From Alteromonadaceae bacterium UBA2620 (lineage in GTDB: Bacteria > Pseudomonadota > Gammaproteobacteria > Enterobacterales > Alteromonadaceae), in contig DDJQ01000020.1 in NCBI GenBank assembly GCA_002339125.1, positions 825 through 23,145 of the forward strand: DNA of 22,321 nt, given 5' to 3'. Positions 1-7,745 of the stretch are shown here, piece after piece. Every line of letters begins with the position of its first letter. Position 1 is the first letter of the stretch. Under the pieces are notes generated by a model that saw only the letters and a program-made list of their open reading frames with translations, made no database searches and had not been told where the DNA came from. A program made the translations under genes and the position numbers.

Positions 1-1111
1 GCGGCGGGTTAACTGCCACTACCGGCGAGCATTCGGTTAAGCCGTAGCCTTCCAGCAGTACGGTACCGGTGACTTTTTGCCATTTTTCAGCCACCGGACG
101 TTGCACCGCCATGCCGCCACCGAGGCCAAATTTAAAGTTAGAAAAGTCCAGCTCGCTGAACCCTGGGGTATTGAGTAAGCCGTTAAATAAGGTATTCACG
201 CCCGGTAAAATGGCAAAAGGGTATTTTTCCAGCTCTTTAACAAAGCCGGGCATATCCTTAGGGTTGGTGATCAATAAGTTAGGACAGCCAAATTTAAGGA
301 ATAACAGGCAGTTAGCCAGTAATGCAAAGATATGATAGAGCGGCAATGCGGTGACCACTAAATCTTTGCCCGGGGTAATCACCGTTGATAACAGCCCTGA
401 CACCTGCTCCAGGTTGGCAATCATATTACGGTGAGTCAGCATGGCGCCTTTCGACACCCCTGTAGTACCGCCGGTATACTGGAGAAACGCGAGGTCTTCG
501 TTATTAAATTCCGGCCGGGTGTACGTGAGTTTTTCGCCGGTTTTCAATGCAGACATAAACGACTTGGCACCGGACAGACTGTATGAAGGCACCATCTTTT
601 TAACGTGCTTCACAACAAAGTTGACGACCCAACGTTTTGGCGCTGGCAGCATATCGGCTAACGAAGTCAGTAAAACTTCCTGAATACCGGTGTCGGCCAC
701 TACTTTGTCCAGCGTATGCGCAAAGTTTTCAACGATAATGATAGCTTTGGCCTGGCTGTCGTTAAGTTGGTGTTTTAATTCTCGTGCCGTATAAAGCGGA
801 TTGACGTTAACCACGGTCATGCCAGCACGCAGGATACCAAACAAAGCAACCGGATACTGCAACAGGTTGGGCATCATGATGGCTATGGCATCGCCGGGCT
901 TAAAGCCATTGTTCATCAGGTACGCGGCGAATTGCCGGGACAGGCTGTCGAGCTCACTGAAGCTGATTGTCTGGCCCATATTAATATAGGCTGTTTTGTC
1001 ACCATATTTTGCTACAGACTCGTCGAGTATGTCGATAATGGAGGCGTAACGGTCCGGGTCGATTTCCGGTGCTACTCTCGAGTCATAATGATTAAGCCAG
1101 ATTTTTTCCAC
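1..1111 (-). CDS. fadD: Long-chain fatty acid--CoA ligase FadD, 3' end outside window
   Basis: Activates long-chain fatty acids to acyl-CoA through an acyl-adenylate, on the inner face of the membrane, feeding beta-oxidation. The 370 visible residues align from memory with E. coli FadD almost throughout: N-terminal KIWLNHYD, LQYPVALFGILRAG near 84-97, the AMP/ATP-binding loop YTGGTTGVSKG at 212-222, and EGYGLTE near 354. About 190 C-terminal residues lie beyond the left edge. A GTG at 1111 has an AGGAG six bases upstream. An in-frame TTG at 1114, matching the TTG used in E. coli, is only three bases from it, so GTG is preferred but not certain. The gene sits in a yoaA-tsaB-slp-fadD order as in E. 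coli. A FadR-like site lies at its promoter. Confidence 0.96.
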   Translation of the reverse strand, partial: MEKIWLNHYDSRVAPEIDPDRYASIIDILDESVAKYGDKTAYINMGQTISFSELDSLSRQFAAYLMNNGFKPGDAIAIMMPNLLQYPVALFGILRAGMTVVNVNPLYTARELKHQLNDSQAKAIIIVENFAHTLDKVVADTGIQEVLLTSLADMLPAPKRWVVNFVVKHVKKMVPSYSLSGAKSFMSALKTGEKLTYTRPEFNNEDLAFLQYTGGTTGVSKGAMLTHRNMIANLEQVSGLLSTVITPGKDLVVTALPLYHIFALLANCLLFLKFGCPNLLITNPKDMPGFVKELEKYPFAILPGVNTLFNGLLNTPGFSELDFSNFKFGLGGGMAVQRPVAEKWQKVTGTVLLEGYGLTECSPVVAVNPP

Positions 1112-1173
1112 CAAGCTCTCCTGTCACCTTAAGTCTTTCGATTGTTCTTGTTGTGTGTCATTGCTGGGTCAGC

Positions 1174-1190
1174 CACTGGTCTGACGTGTT
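1174..1190 (-). promoter_or_regulatory. FadR-like operator in the fadD leader
   Basis: The plus-strand bases CACTGGTCTGACGTGTT agree at about 13 of 16 defined positions with the FadR operator pattern AACTGGTCNGACCAGTT, including the whole ACTGGTC half and the GAC core. It lies about 60 bases upstream of the fadD start and directly after a good -10, so a bound repressor would cover the start of transcription. FadR repression of fadD relieved by acyl-CoA is established in E. coli; its use here is inferred from the motif alone. Confidence 0.55.
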
Positions 1191-1196
1191 GCATAT

Positions 1197-1202
1197 AGTA
1201 TA
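1197..1202 (-). promoter_or_regulatory. Putative fadD -10 box
   Basis: The minus strand reads TATACT here, followed by an AT-rich stretch, and would start transcription near 1190. No convincing -35 is present at 16-18 bases, which fits either an activated promoter or a chance match. The overlap of the FadR-like site with the expected start point supports the call. Confidence 0.4.
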
Positions 1203-1232
1203 GGATGATCAGCAAAAGATAAACGCTGTTAT

Positions 1233-2078
1233 TTACATTTCTTCAACAAACCGACAAATCGCATTACTAACTGCTGACGGATTAACCATATGGAAGTGAT
1301 GTCCACCTGAGAATAGTTCAAACCGACTGTTTTTCAACCAGCTTTTGCGTTTTTCATAGGTTGTGTCCATTTCTTTAAAGCTGTCTGTGGCACCGCCGAT
1401 CCAGACCGGACATTCGATAGCCTCCATGAGATTTTGCGCCTGTGATTCAGTTAAACGTAATGACGATTTAGTGCGTAAGCGCGGGTCGCTGCGCCAACCG
1501 CTCAGGCCATCTTCACGGATGGTGATATTTCTGCGCAGAATAGTAGCGGCGTGCTCAGCAGTAATGTCGCTCATTTTGCAGCGCGCGGCCACCGCAGCAT
1601 CCAAATCAACCTCGCGGGGGCTGCCAGTGCGGCCGGGCTTGGGAAGGCGAGACAATATTGATGCCCGTAATTGCTCTGTACTGGTCTCAGGAGGCAGTGT
1701 TAACGGCCCGCAGGCATCAATCATAGCAATAGCACTGACCTGCTCGGGGAATACCGCGGCATATATACTGGCCAGTATACCGCCCATGGAATGACCGACA
1801 ATCACAATATCCTGCCAGTCTTGAGACACCACCAGCTCATGCAGGTCCTGTATATAATCCATTTGGTTGTAATGAGCGCAGGGAGGACGGTGATCGCTGA
1901 GACCATGGCCGGGCAAATCGATAGCAATGTACTGATACTGGCTCATTGCAGGCGCCAGACAAGCCATACTGGCGGCATTATCTAAAAAACCGTGTAACGC
2001 CAGCACTACCTGACCTTGCTGGCCATTGGTTATACCTCTGATAGTGCCCGACCATATTGAAAACTCACACGCTTGCAT
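1233..2078 (-). CDS. Alpha/beta hydrolase (serine hydrolase-like)
   Basis: A 281-aa cytoplasmic alpha/beta-hydrolase with no signal peptide. The oxyanion-loop HGFLDNAAS begins at 29, the nucleophile elbow GHSMGG has Ser97, an acid residue is likely at Asp232 (GGATDSF), and the catalytic His lies in GGHHFH at 260. The overall pattern resembles the SERHL/epoxide-hydrolase-like branch, but the substrate cannot be told. The ATG at 2078 has a GGGAG five bases upstream. It lies between the Slp lipoprotein gene and fadD on the same strand, 121 bases before fadD, so an ester or lipid substrate is possible but unproven. E. coli has no gene at this place. Confidence 0.85.
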   Translation of the reverse strand: MQACEFSIWSGTIRGITNGQQGQVVLALHGFLDNAASMACLAPAMSQYQYIAIDLPGHGLSDHRPPCAHYNQMDYIQDLHELVVSQDWQDIVIVGHSMGGILASIYAAVFPEQVSAIAMIDACGPLTLPPETSTEQLRASILSRLPKPGRTGSPREVDLDAAVAARCKMSDITAEHAATILRRNITIREDGLSGWRSDPRLRTKSSLRLTESQAQNLMEAIECPVWIGGATDSFKEMDTTYEKRKSWLKNSRFELFSGGHHFHMVNPSAVSNAICRFVEEM

Positions 2079-2179
2079 TACTACTCCCTGAGGGCGTTGC
2101 CCTGTGACTCATAGACGTTGAGCAGCAGTTTAGCAGCGACGGGAGTAAATGTTGAACCTTTGTTGATAACGATCGCGCT

Positions 2180-2234
2180 GCCCGGGGCATGGCATTGCCG
2201 CTCCCCGGGCCGAAAGTTGCCGCAAGCGGCAACT
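2180..2234 (-). terminator. Pair of strong stem-loops after slp
   Basis: Two hairpins lie just downstream of the lipoprotein gene stop. One is 2215-2234, nine-base arms AGTTGCCGC/GCGGCAACT around AA. The other has arms at 2180-2187 and 2203-2210 (GCCCGGGG/CCCCGGGC) with a small inner GGC-ATT-GCC stem. Read on the minus strand the first is followed only by TTTC, so it is a weak intrinsic terminator. It may instead attenuate transcription or protect the mRNA end between slp and the hydrolase gene. Confidence 0.45.
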
Positions 2235-2240
2235 CATTTC

Positions 2241-2936
2241 CTAAGGATCGAGTCGGCGATGAGCTTTATTTCTGGTACTTGGTGGTTGCGGCCTTGGTTG
2301 TGGACGCGCGCTCATACTCGGGCGACTGTTAGAAGGCGGCCGATAGTTATTCTTACTACCCGACGAGTAGGCTGGATCCTTGTAAGTGCGGATCATTCGT
2401 ACACTCGGGCCAAATCGCCACGGACTCCAGTACGGATGGTAAAACGGTGAATACCAGCCGGAGTAGAAGTCAAAGAACACCGTAGAAGTATCGTACAGTC
2501 TCTGGCGACGCCATTTGTAGTAATTGTCGACCGTTAGCGACGGAAACATATAAGGCTGTTCGCCGACCATACCGGCCAGAGGTTTACCCACCTTGCCCAG
2601 AAAGGTTACGGTGCGCCCCTCTTCAAACATGATGGGGTCAACAAATTTATTGATAACCGCTTTAAACCGCCCAGGTGTTTCTTCACTGGCGTTCGGCTTT
2701 CCATAGTGATTCAGCGGAAAATACACCACTTCAATGAGAGTTTGATCGGGTTTGTTCTCGACGTTAGTAATAATGCCGCCCCAACGAGCGCTTTTACCCA
2801 GAATATCATCACCTGCAACCACGGCTTTGTTGTACCCTACCAACGACGTATTTTCTGGCACCTGGAGCTGCTCGGGAACAACTGCACAAGCCGACAGGCT
2901 TAATGCGAAGATAACGACAAATGCACGAACTAACAT
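2241..2936 (-). CDS. Slp/YeaY family outer-membrane lipoprotein
   Basis: A 231-aa lipoprotein. The signal peptide ends in a lipobox LSAC with the lipidated Cys at 17, and the next residue (Ala) does not give an inner-membrane retention signal, so outer-membrane sorting is likely. The central part (about 20-150) has the Slp fold hallmarks: RWGGIITNVEN, a VVYFPLNHYGKP stretch and SEETPGRFKAV. The C-terminal 80 residues are unusual: aromatic-rich (FYSGWYSPFYHPYWSPW), then low complexity rich in Pro, Ser, Asn and Arg. E. coli YeaY occupies the same place between tsaB and fadD. The ATG has AAGGA five to six bases upstream. Its molecular role is not known to me; Slp in E. coli is a starvation- and acid-linked lipoprotein. 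Confidence 0.88.
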   Translation of the reverse strand: MLVRAFVVIFALSLSACAVVPEQLQVPENTSLVGYNKAVVAGDDILGKSARWGGIITNVENKPDQTLIEVVYFPLNHYGKPNASEETPGRFKAVINKFVDPIMFEEGRTVTFLGKVGKPLAGMVGEQPYMFPSLTVDNYYKWRRQRLYDTSTVFFDFYSGWYSPFYHPYWSPWRFGPSVRMIRTYKDPAYSSGSKNNYRPPSNSRPSMSARPQPRPQPPSTRNKAHRRLDP

Positions 2937-3034
2937 AGGGATTCCTTGCTTTAGCTAAACATGTACGAGCCATCCGGCTCACGGTTCATTTTAACTGAAC
3001 CAAAAGCCTGCGGCTCCGTGCCTGACCTATCAAT

Positions 3035-3068
3035 CATACTGCTCACATCTTATCAACGGATCAGTATG
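3035..3068. repeat. Inverted repeat CATACTG...CAGTATG
   Basis: Seven-base arms at 3035-3041 and 3062-3068 enclose 20 bases, in the leader between the hypothetical gene and the lipoprotein gene. A second short inverted repeat, GGTTCA/TGAACC, lies at 2983-3001. Either could be an RNA stem in the slp leader or a protein site. No function is assigned. Confidence 0.3.
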
Positions 3069-3113
3069 CTCGGGTTCAATCCTGAAATACTCTTATTTAG
3101 TGTAGAAGATTAA

Positions 3114-3146
3114 ACTGAATTCAGTGTGATTCATTATAATGAATCA
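3114..3146. promoter_or_regulatory. Two adjacent perfect palindromes (possible operator)
   Basis: ACTGAATTCAGT (3114-3125) is a perfect 12-bp palindrome. One base later TGATTCATTATAATGAATCA (3127-3146) is a perfect 20-bp palindrome. Centres are 17 bp apart. The larger one contains TATAAT on both strands, so it could be a -10 region inside an operator. They lie about 180-190 bases upstream of the lipoprotein gene and just after the 100-aa hypothetical gene. No known regulator consensus was matched. Confidence 0.45.
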
Positions 3147-3204
3147 ACAAGTTACTGATTATGACAATGCTAATCAAAGATAGTTTAATCTGGCAATAGC
3201 CGGA

Positions 3205-3507
3205 TTAGGCGTATAGGTCGACACCCATCATTTCACGTATGGCTGCGCGCTTGGTTTCACGTTCGTGACTGGCGTAAGCTTCCAGAGCCAGAATGGCCGG
3301 GCCCTGAGGCTGATCGTAGCCTGACGTCCGGCGAAACGACTCCGCCTGGGCACGGGTATTATCATCGCCGGTGCGAGGTTGAATGGCATCTAACTGGCTT
3401 GCTGGCGCTTTATCAACACGCTCCACCGCTGCGGATTTTGTCGCAGGTTTGGGCTGCGGAGCATTGCGCTCTACATTGGGTGTGATTAATTGCTGACGAA
3501 TTTCCAT
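3205..3507 (-). CDS. Hypothetical 100-aa soluble protein
   Basis: Not recognised as a named family. The predicted 100-aa product has no signal peptide or membrane helix. The middle is Pro/Ala/Gln/Arg-rich and probably disordered (about 10-65). The C-terminal third looks ordered and helical, ending in EAYASHERETKRAAIREMMGVDLYA; an ending of this kind (charged helix, then GVD-YA at the very C-terminus) recalls small conserved marine gammaproteobacterial proteins. The ATG at 3507 is chosen because the upstream alternative, TTG at 3546, adds 13 residues without a better ribosome site; neither has a strong one. It follows tsaB by about 100 bases on the same strand. Confidence 0.7.
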   Translation of the reverse strand: MEIRQQLITPNVERNAPQPKPATKSAAVERVDKAPASQLDAIQPRTGDDNTRAQAESFRRTSGYDQPQGPAILALEAYASHERETKRAAIREMMGVDLYA

Positions 3508-3609
3508 GAAGCCGATAACGCCTGTCGATTGCCAAATTACTGACAACCAATGGGCTGTCGTTAGTTAAACTCAAAGTACAGCAAATATCACGCCAGTCCT
3601 GGCCTGCGC

Positions 3610-4287
3610 TTAGCGGCCAGGCAATTTTTTCCAGGTTACCGTATTACGTAAATACTCAGGCGTTATAGCATCAACTGCCATGCCCTGCCCTGCACTCAAT
3701 GTTTGTTCTGCCAGCGGCAACATAAATCTCGCGTAAGGATAAGACACGCTTACAGACTGGCCATTAAGCAGTTCACTTAATACCGGGTATGCCTGCCAGC
3801 CGGTGCCGGCAGCCGCCATTGAAGAAATATCGATTTGCTCAGCGGCGGTCTCAGGTGAAGTCACCTGCTCTTCGCCCATCAGCGTCGCTATGCCCTGCTG
3901 ATTCTGATAATGAGCAAAATAGACTTCGCCCATGCGAGCATCGATGGCCACCGCAACGTCACTTACATCACCGGAATTGATCACCTGCTGAGCCATAGCA
4001 GCCAGAGTACTGACGCCCGCAACAGGAAGCTGACTGCCCAAAGCAAGCCCCTGAATAATGCCGGTGGCAATACGCACACCGGTAAAACTACCTGGGCCCC
4101 GACCAAAAGCCAGGCCATCAAGTTCCGTTAAAGAGGCGCCAGCTTCTTTCATCACCGCATCTACCATGGGCAGAATCTTCTGACTGTGCTGTTGCGGACA
4201 AACCTCGTAACGGGTAAACAGTGTCTGATCAAACTGTAGGGCAACCGAACAAGCTTCGGTGGCAGTATCAATAGTTAAAATGTTCAT
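3610..4287 (-). CDS. tsaB: tRNA threonylcarbamoyladenosine biosynthesis protein TsaB
   Basis: A 225-aa subunit of the TsaBDE complex that makes t6A at position 37 of ANN-decoding tRNAs in the cytoplasm. It has the ASKHA-type start ILTIDTATEACSVAL, the QQHSQKILPMV segment and the diagnostic GRGPGSFTGVRIATGIIQGLA at about 62-82. Length is normal for the family (E. coli about 231). TsaB itself is a non-catalytic partner of TsaD. The gene begins three bases after the yoaA stop (TAATCCATG), with AGAAGAA as ribosome site, so it is co-transcribed and probably translationally coupled with yoaA, the same pair order as E. coli yoaA-tsaB. Confidence 0.95.
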   Translation of the reverse strand: MNILTIDTATEACSVALQFDQTLFTRYEVCPQQHSQKILPMVDAVMKEAGASLTELDGLAFGRGPGSFTGVRIATGIIQGLALGSQLPVAGVSTLAAMAQQVINSGDVSDVAVAIDARMGEVYFAHYQNQQGIATLMGEEQVTSPETAAEQIDISSMAAAGTGWQAYPVLSELLNGQSVSVSYPYARFMLPLAEQTLSAGQGMAVDAITPEYLRNTVTWKKLPGR

Positions 4288-4290
4288 GGA

Positions 4291-6228
4291 TTATTCTTCT
4301 GTAAGGTGTTCTGTTTGTTCGATATTGGCCAGAAATTTTTCAACTTCACTGACATCCCGGGTGCGCTTCATTGGCGGTAAACTGCCAAGGAAGGTTTGGG
4401 CGTAGGGTTTGGTAACCAGGCGATTATCGCAAATAACCAGCACTCCGGCATCAGCCGGGTCGCGGATCAGTCTGCCTGCGCCCTGCTTAAGGGTAATAAC
4501 CGCTTGCGGGATCTGGATACTACCAAACGGGTTGCCGCCTTTTTTACGGCATTCCTCCAGCCGGGCCTGCAGCAGCGGATCATCCGGCGCGGCAAACGGC
4601 AACTTGTCGATCATAACGCACACCAGATCATTACCGCGTACGTCTACGCCTTCCCAGAACGCACCGGTACCAAGCAGTACCGCCGATGGGTCAGACAAAT
4701 AAGCACTTAACAGAGCCTGCTTGGATGTACTGCCCTGTACCAGCACAGGATTATCAATTTGTTCCTGCAATGCCGCAGCCACTTCCTGCAACGCCGCATG
4801 GCTGGTAAACAGTAGGAAGCAACGCCCGCCGCTGGCCTTAATGAGCTTTTTAGCGATGGTAACCAGTTGCTTGCGCATGGTTGGCATGTGCGGCTCGGGT
4901 AAATATCGTGGTACGCACAACATGGCCTGGCTTTCGTAATCAAACGGACTGTCGAGCATCATGGTTCGGGCTTTTTCCAGGCCCATGCGGCGCTGAAAAT
5001 GAGTAAAGTCGTTATCTACCACCAGCGTGGCCGAGGTAAATACCCAGCCGCGATCGTCAGACTCCACAAATCGGCGAAATTTGGCGGCAATCGACAGCGG
5101 TGTCATATGCATTACAATATGACGAGGCGTGGTTTCGTACCACAAACTCATCCCGTCATGCTCTTTGGTGGTAAACAGAGCGAGCTTTTCCCGGCTCTGA
5201 ACGATCCGATCAAACAGGTTATCAAGGTCTTTGTCGCGCCCGATATGCAGCTTACAAATATCGTACAGTACGCCTACAGCATCTTCGAGGCGGCTAACCT
5301 GAGTTGCCACTTCCTCGCGTTCCATGGCCTCCAGCCAATGGCCACGCTGGGGTTTATCGGCAAATAGCAAACGTAAGTCTGCGGCCTGCATGCGGACCTT
5401 CTCGCCGGCTTTTTCCAACTGGTCAGCATCTTTTAATACCGTACGATACAACAAGGTGATCTCCTTGCTGATTTCGGTTAGCTGACGGGTTGAGATGGCC
5501 TCGCCAAAATATTCACTGGCGATTTCCGGGATCTGATGCGCTTCATCAAAGATTATGCAGTCGGCTTCGGGAATAAGCTCACCAAAGCCGGTGTCGCGCA
5601 GTGCCATATCAGCAAAGAAAAGGTGATGATTTACCACTACGATATCAGCTTCCATGGCATTCTTGCGCGCTTTTACCAGATAGCAGTCTTCATAATCGGG
5701 ACAATCACGCCCCAGGCAGTTATCCACCGTGGAGGTTACCAGAGGGATCACCCGAGCATCCTCAGGCAGGGTTTTCACCTCGCCCATATCTCCGGTTTTG
5801 GTGGTGTTTGCCCAGGCTCTTACGGTTGATAATTCGTTCAGTACATCCGATTCCACCAGAGTAGAATTACCGCCATGCTGAGCAAGACGATGCAGGCAAA
5901 GATAGTTAGCCCGGCCTTTTAGCAACGCTGTTTTACGATTGCTGGCGAGAGCTTTTTTAATCACCGGCAGGTCGCGGTGAAATAACTGTTCCTGGAGGTT
6001 TTTGGTGCCCGTGGAAACAATGGATTTTCCCTTCGACAGCAACACAGGAGCCAGATAGGCAAAGGTTTTTCCGGTGCCGGTGCCGGCCTCAACAATTAAA
6101 CTGTCGGCATCGTTAATGGCGCTGGCGACGGCTTTTGCCATGTCTGTTTGCGCCTGACGGGGGTTAAACCCCTGAATCGCCTTAGCCAGCAATCCCGAGC
6201 CCGAAAATACATCATCTAAACTGGGCAT
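4291..6228 (-). CDS. yoaA: ATP-dependent DNA helicase YoaA (DinG/XPD-like, Fe-S)
   Basis: A 645-aa superfamily 2 helicase of the DinG/XPD group, acting on damaged or stalled DNA. Walker A EAGTGTGKT is at 47-55, DEAH at 228-231, and motif VI GAGRLIRDPADAG is near the C-terminus. Four Cys in the right positions for a [4Fe-4S] cluster (Cys111, 171, 176, 182) lie between motif Ia and DEAH, as in XPD. The start at 6228 is chosen because it gives MPSLDDVF with AGGA six bases upstream; a longer frame to 6381 would overlap the amylase gene. The tsaB-yoaA pairing supports YoaA rather than DinG proper. In E. coli YoaA works with the HolC clamp-loader subunit; that partner is not in this window. Confidence 0.92.
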   Translation of the reverse strand: MPSLDDVFSGSGLLAKAIQGFNPRQAQTDMAKAVASAINDADSLIVEAGTGTGKTFAYLAPVLLSKGKSIVSTGTKNLQEQLFHRDLPVIKKALASNRKTALLKGRANYLCLHRLAQHGGNSTLVESDVLNELSTVRAWANTTKTGDMGEVKTLPEDARVIPLVTSTVDNCLGRDCPDYEDCYLVKARKNAMEADIVVVNHHLFFADMALRDTGFGELIPEADCIIFDEAHQIPEIASEYFGEAISTRQLTEISKEITLLYRTVLKDADQLEKAGEKVRMQAADLRLLFADKPQRGHWLEAMEREEVATQVSRLEDAVGVLYDICKLHIGRDKDLDNLFDRIVQSREKLALFTTKEHDGMSLWYETTPRHIVMHMTPLSIAAKFRRFVESDDRGWVFTSATLVVDNDFTHFQRRMGLEKARTMMLDSPFDYESQAMLCVPRYLPEPHMPTMRKQLVTIAKKLIKASGGRCFLLFTSHAALQEVAAALQEQIDNPVLVQGSTSKQALLSAYLSDPSAVLLGTGAFWEGVDVRGNDLVCVMIDKLPFAAPDDPLLQARLEECRKKGGNPFGSIQIPQAVITLKQGAGRLIRDPADAGVLVICDNRLVTKPYAQTFLGSLPPMKRTRDVSEVEKFLANIEQTEHLTEE

Positions 6229-6293
6229 GTTGTTCCTGAGTGAGTGCAAAAGCGCTATTATGCCAAAGTTTTTACAGCTCGTCTGTGGGTCTG

Positions 6294-7610
6294 TTAGATC
6301 AGGGGAAAGTTTGCCGACACAAACACCCTGTAAGCCCAGGGTGGCAGGCTCAGAGTATCGGTTTGCGCTACCGCCGTACATGATGCTTCAAACAGGTCAA
6401 TGTATTCATCGCGATACAGATTTTCATGAAAATCCACGTCAGCAGTATCTGCCGAAAGATTCAGTACCACAAATACCTTTACATCGTCTTGCCTGCGAAC
6501 AAAGCTGAGCACCTGCCCGGGCAAAGAGTTAGGCACTTGTATCATGCGCGCACCATACTTGCCGTTCCAGAGTGCCGGTACCCGTTTTTTCAGATGAATA
6601 AGTTTACGGTACAACTCGCCAATCGGATGGGCCTGCCACTCGATAGGATCGCGCTCAAAAAAGGCCAGCCGTTTGCTCTCACCCGCTTCTTGACCATTGT
6701 GAATGAGCGGCATTCCCTCGCCGAGCACCGACAATACTATCGCTGCCTCTAAACATTCACCAAACTGCTCCTGCTGGGTGCCGTCCCAGGCATTTTTGTC
6801 ATGGTTGCTGACGAAAGTCATGCGGTAGGCTGAACGGGGCCAGGCCCGTTCGTTCCATGAATAATATTTTCGTAATCGGTCCACAGGCGCCTGCCCCTGA
6901 GCGATTTCATGCATGGCTTCATTCCAGCTCCACGCATAGCTCATATTAAAGCCGTCACGATGGAGATCGCGATCTTCCCATTCAGCAAGAAGAAAGACCG
7001 GCTTAATGTCATCCAGCGCTACGCGAAGCTGGCGCCAAAAATCATTGGGTACATAGCCTGCTACATCACACCGGTAACCGTCGATATCAAACTCTTCAAC
7101 CCAGTAAGCCATGGCCTTTATCATATAATCACGCAGGCCCGGCTGTTCGTAATCAAACTCGATGATATCGCTCCAGTCCCACCACGGTGAAGGCCGAAAA
7201 TCGCCTTTGTAATCCCGTGCATACCATTCAGGATGCTGCGTAACCAAATGGTTATCCCAGGCACTGTGATTCGGCACCCAGTCGAGGATCACTTTCAGGC
7301 CCAGCGCATGGGCTTGATCAATGAGTCGCCGAAGGCTGCTCTGGTCACCAAACTCCGGATTTATGGCAAGATAGTCTTTCACCGCGTAAGGGCTGCCAAG
7401 CTCACCTTTGCGATGTTTCTCACCAATCGGATGGATAGGCATCAGCCACAGGATCTTCGCGCCCAGCCCGGCGATATGAGCCAGTTTTTCAGTAACACCA
7501 TCAAACGTACCGGCCTGACTGAATTGGCGGGTATTAACCTGATAAATAACCGCGTCTTTGCTCCAGTCGGGCTGCGGGAGGGGGTAGAGATTAGCCGGGC
7601 AATAAGCCAT
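6294..7610 (-). CDS. Alpha-amylase family glycoside hydrolase (GH13), cytoplasmic
   Basis: A 438-aa GH13 enzyme. The (beta/alpha)8 barrel motifs are intact: region I DWVPNH (110-115), region II GYRCDVA with nucleophile Asp182, region III LLAEWED with acid/base Glu210, and region IV FVSNHD with transition-state Asp271. There is no signal peptide, so it acts on internal alpha-glucans or maltooligosaccharides, or on sugars already imported. A C-terminal beta domain (about 365-438) is present. The specificity (amylase, maltodextrin glucosidase or another) cannot be settled. No malt regulon genes lie nearby; its neighbours are yoaA (66 bases downstream, same strand) and a permease gene. Confidence 0.88.
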   Translation of the reverse strand: MAYCPANLYPLPQPDWSKDAVIYQVNTRQFSQAGTFDGVTEKLAHIAGLGAKILWLMPIHPIGEKHRKGELGSPYAVKDYLAINPEFGDQSSLRRLIDQAHALGLKVILDWVPNHSAWDNHLVTQHPEWYARDYKGDFRPSPWWDWSDIIEFDYEQPGLRDYMIKAMAYWVEEFDIDGYRCDVAGYVPNDFWRQLRVALDDIKPVFLLAEWEDRDLHRDGFNMSYAWSWNEAMHEIAQGQAPVDRLRKYYSWNERAWPRSAYRMTFVSNHDKNAWDGTQQEQFGECLEAAIVLSVLGEGMPLIHNGQEAGESKRLAFFERDPIEWQAHPIGELYRKLIHLKKRVPALWNGKYGARMIQVPNSLPGQVLSFVRRQDDVKVFVVLNLSADTADVDFHENLYRDEYIDLFEASCTAVAQTDTLSLPPWAYRVFVSANFPLI

Positions 7611-7730
7611 GTAGTGAGGATCCGTTCACCAGTAAATACATGAAGTTACCATACCAGACTTGCAAGCTTATCTTAAAGGGCTAGACCAAAGTCTGTAGCA
7701 ATTAGCTAATGAATACCGTACAGTACAAAC

Positions 7731-7745
7731 AACAGCCGGGCTGTT
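7731..7745 (-). terminator. Weak terminator hairpin after the TSUP gene
   Basis: AACAGC/GCTGTT arms with a three-base loop overlap the permease stop codon. On the minus strand they are followed by GTTTGT. The stem is short and the U tract poor, so this is a tentative call. Confidence 0.3.

Noticed and set aside
1363..1794. 143-aa plus-strand open frame
   Set aside because: Antisense to the alpha/beta hydrolase, whose catalytic triad is intact; the plus-strand product is a shadow.
3114..3146. ArgR box
   Set aside because: TGAAT and ATTCA half-sites are present but their spacing and orientation do not fit the 18-bp ARG box.
6229..6381. N-terminal extension of the YoaA helicase (696-aa form)
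   Set aside because: The extra 51 residues overlap the amylase C-terminus in another frame and look like its shadow; a good ribosome site precedes the start at 6228.
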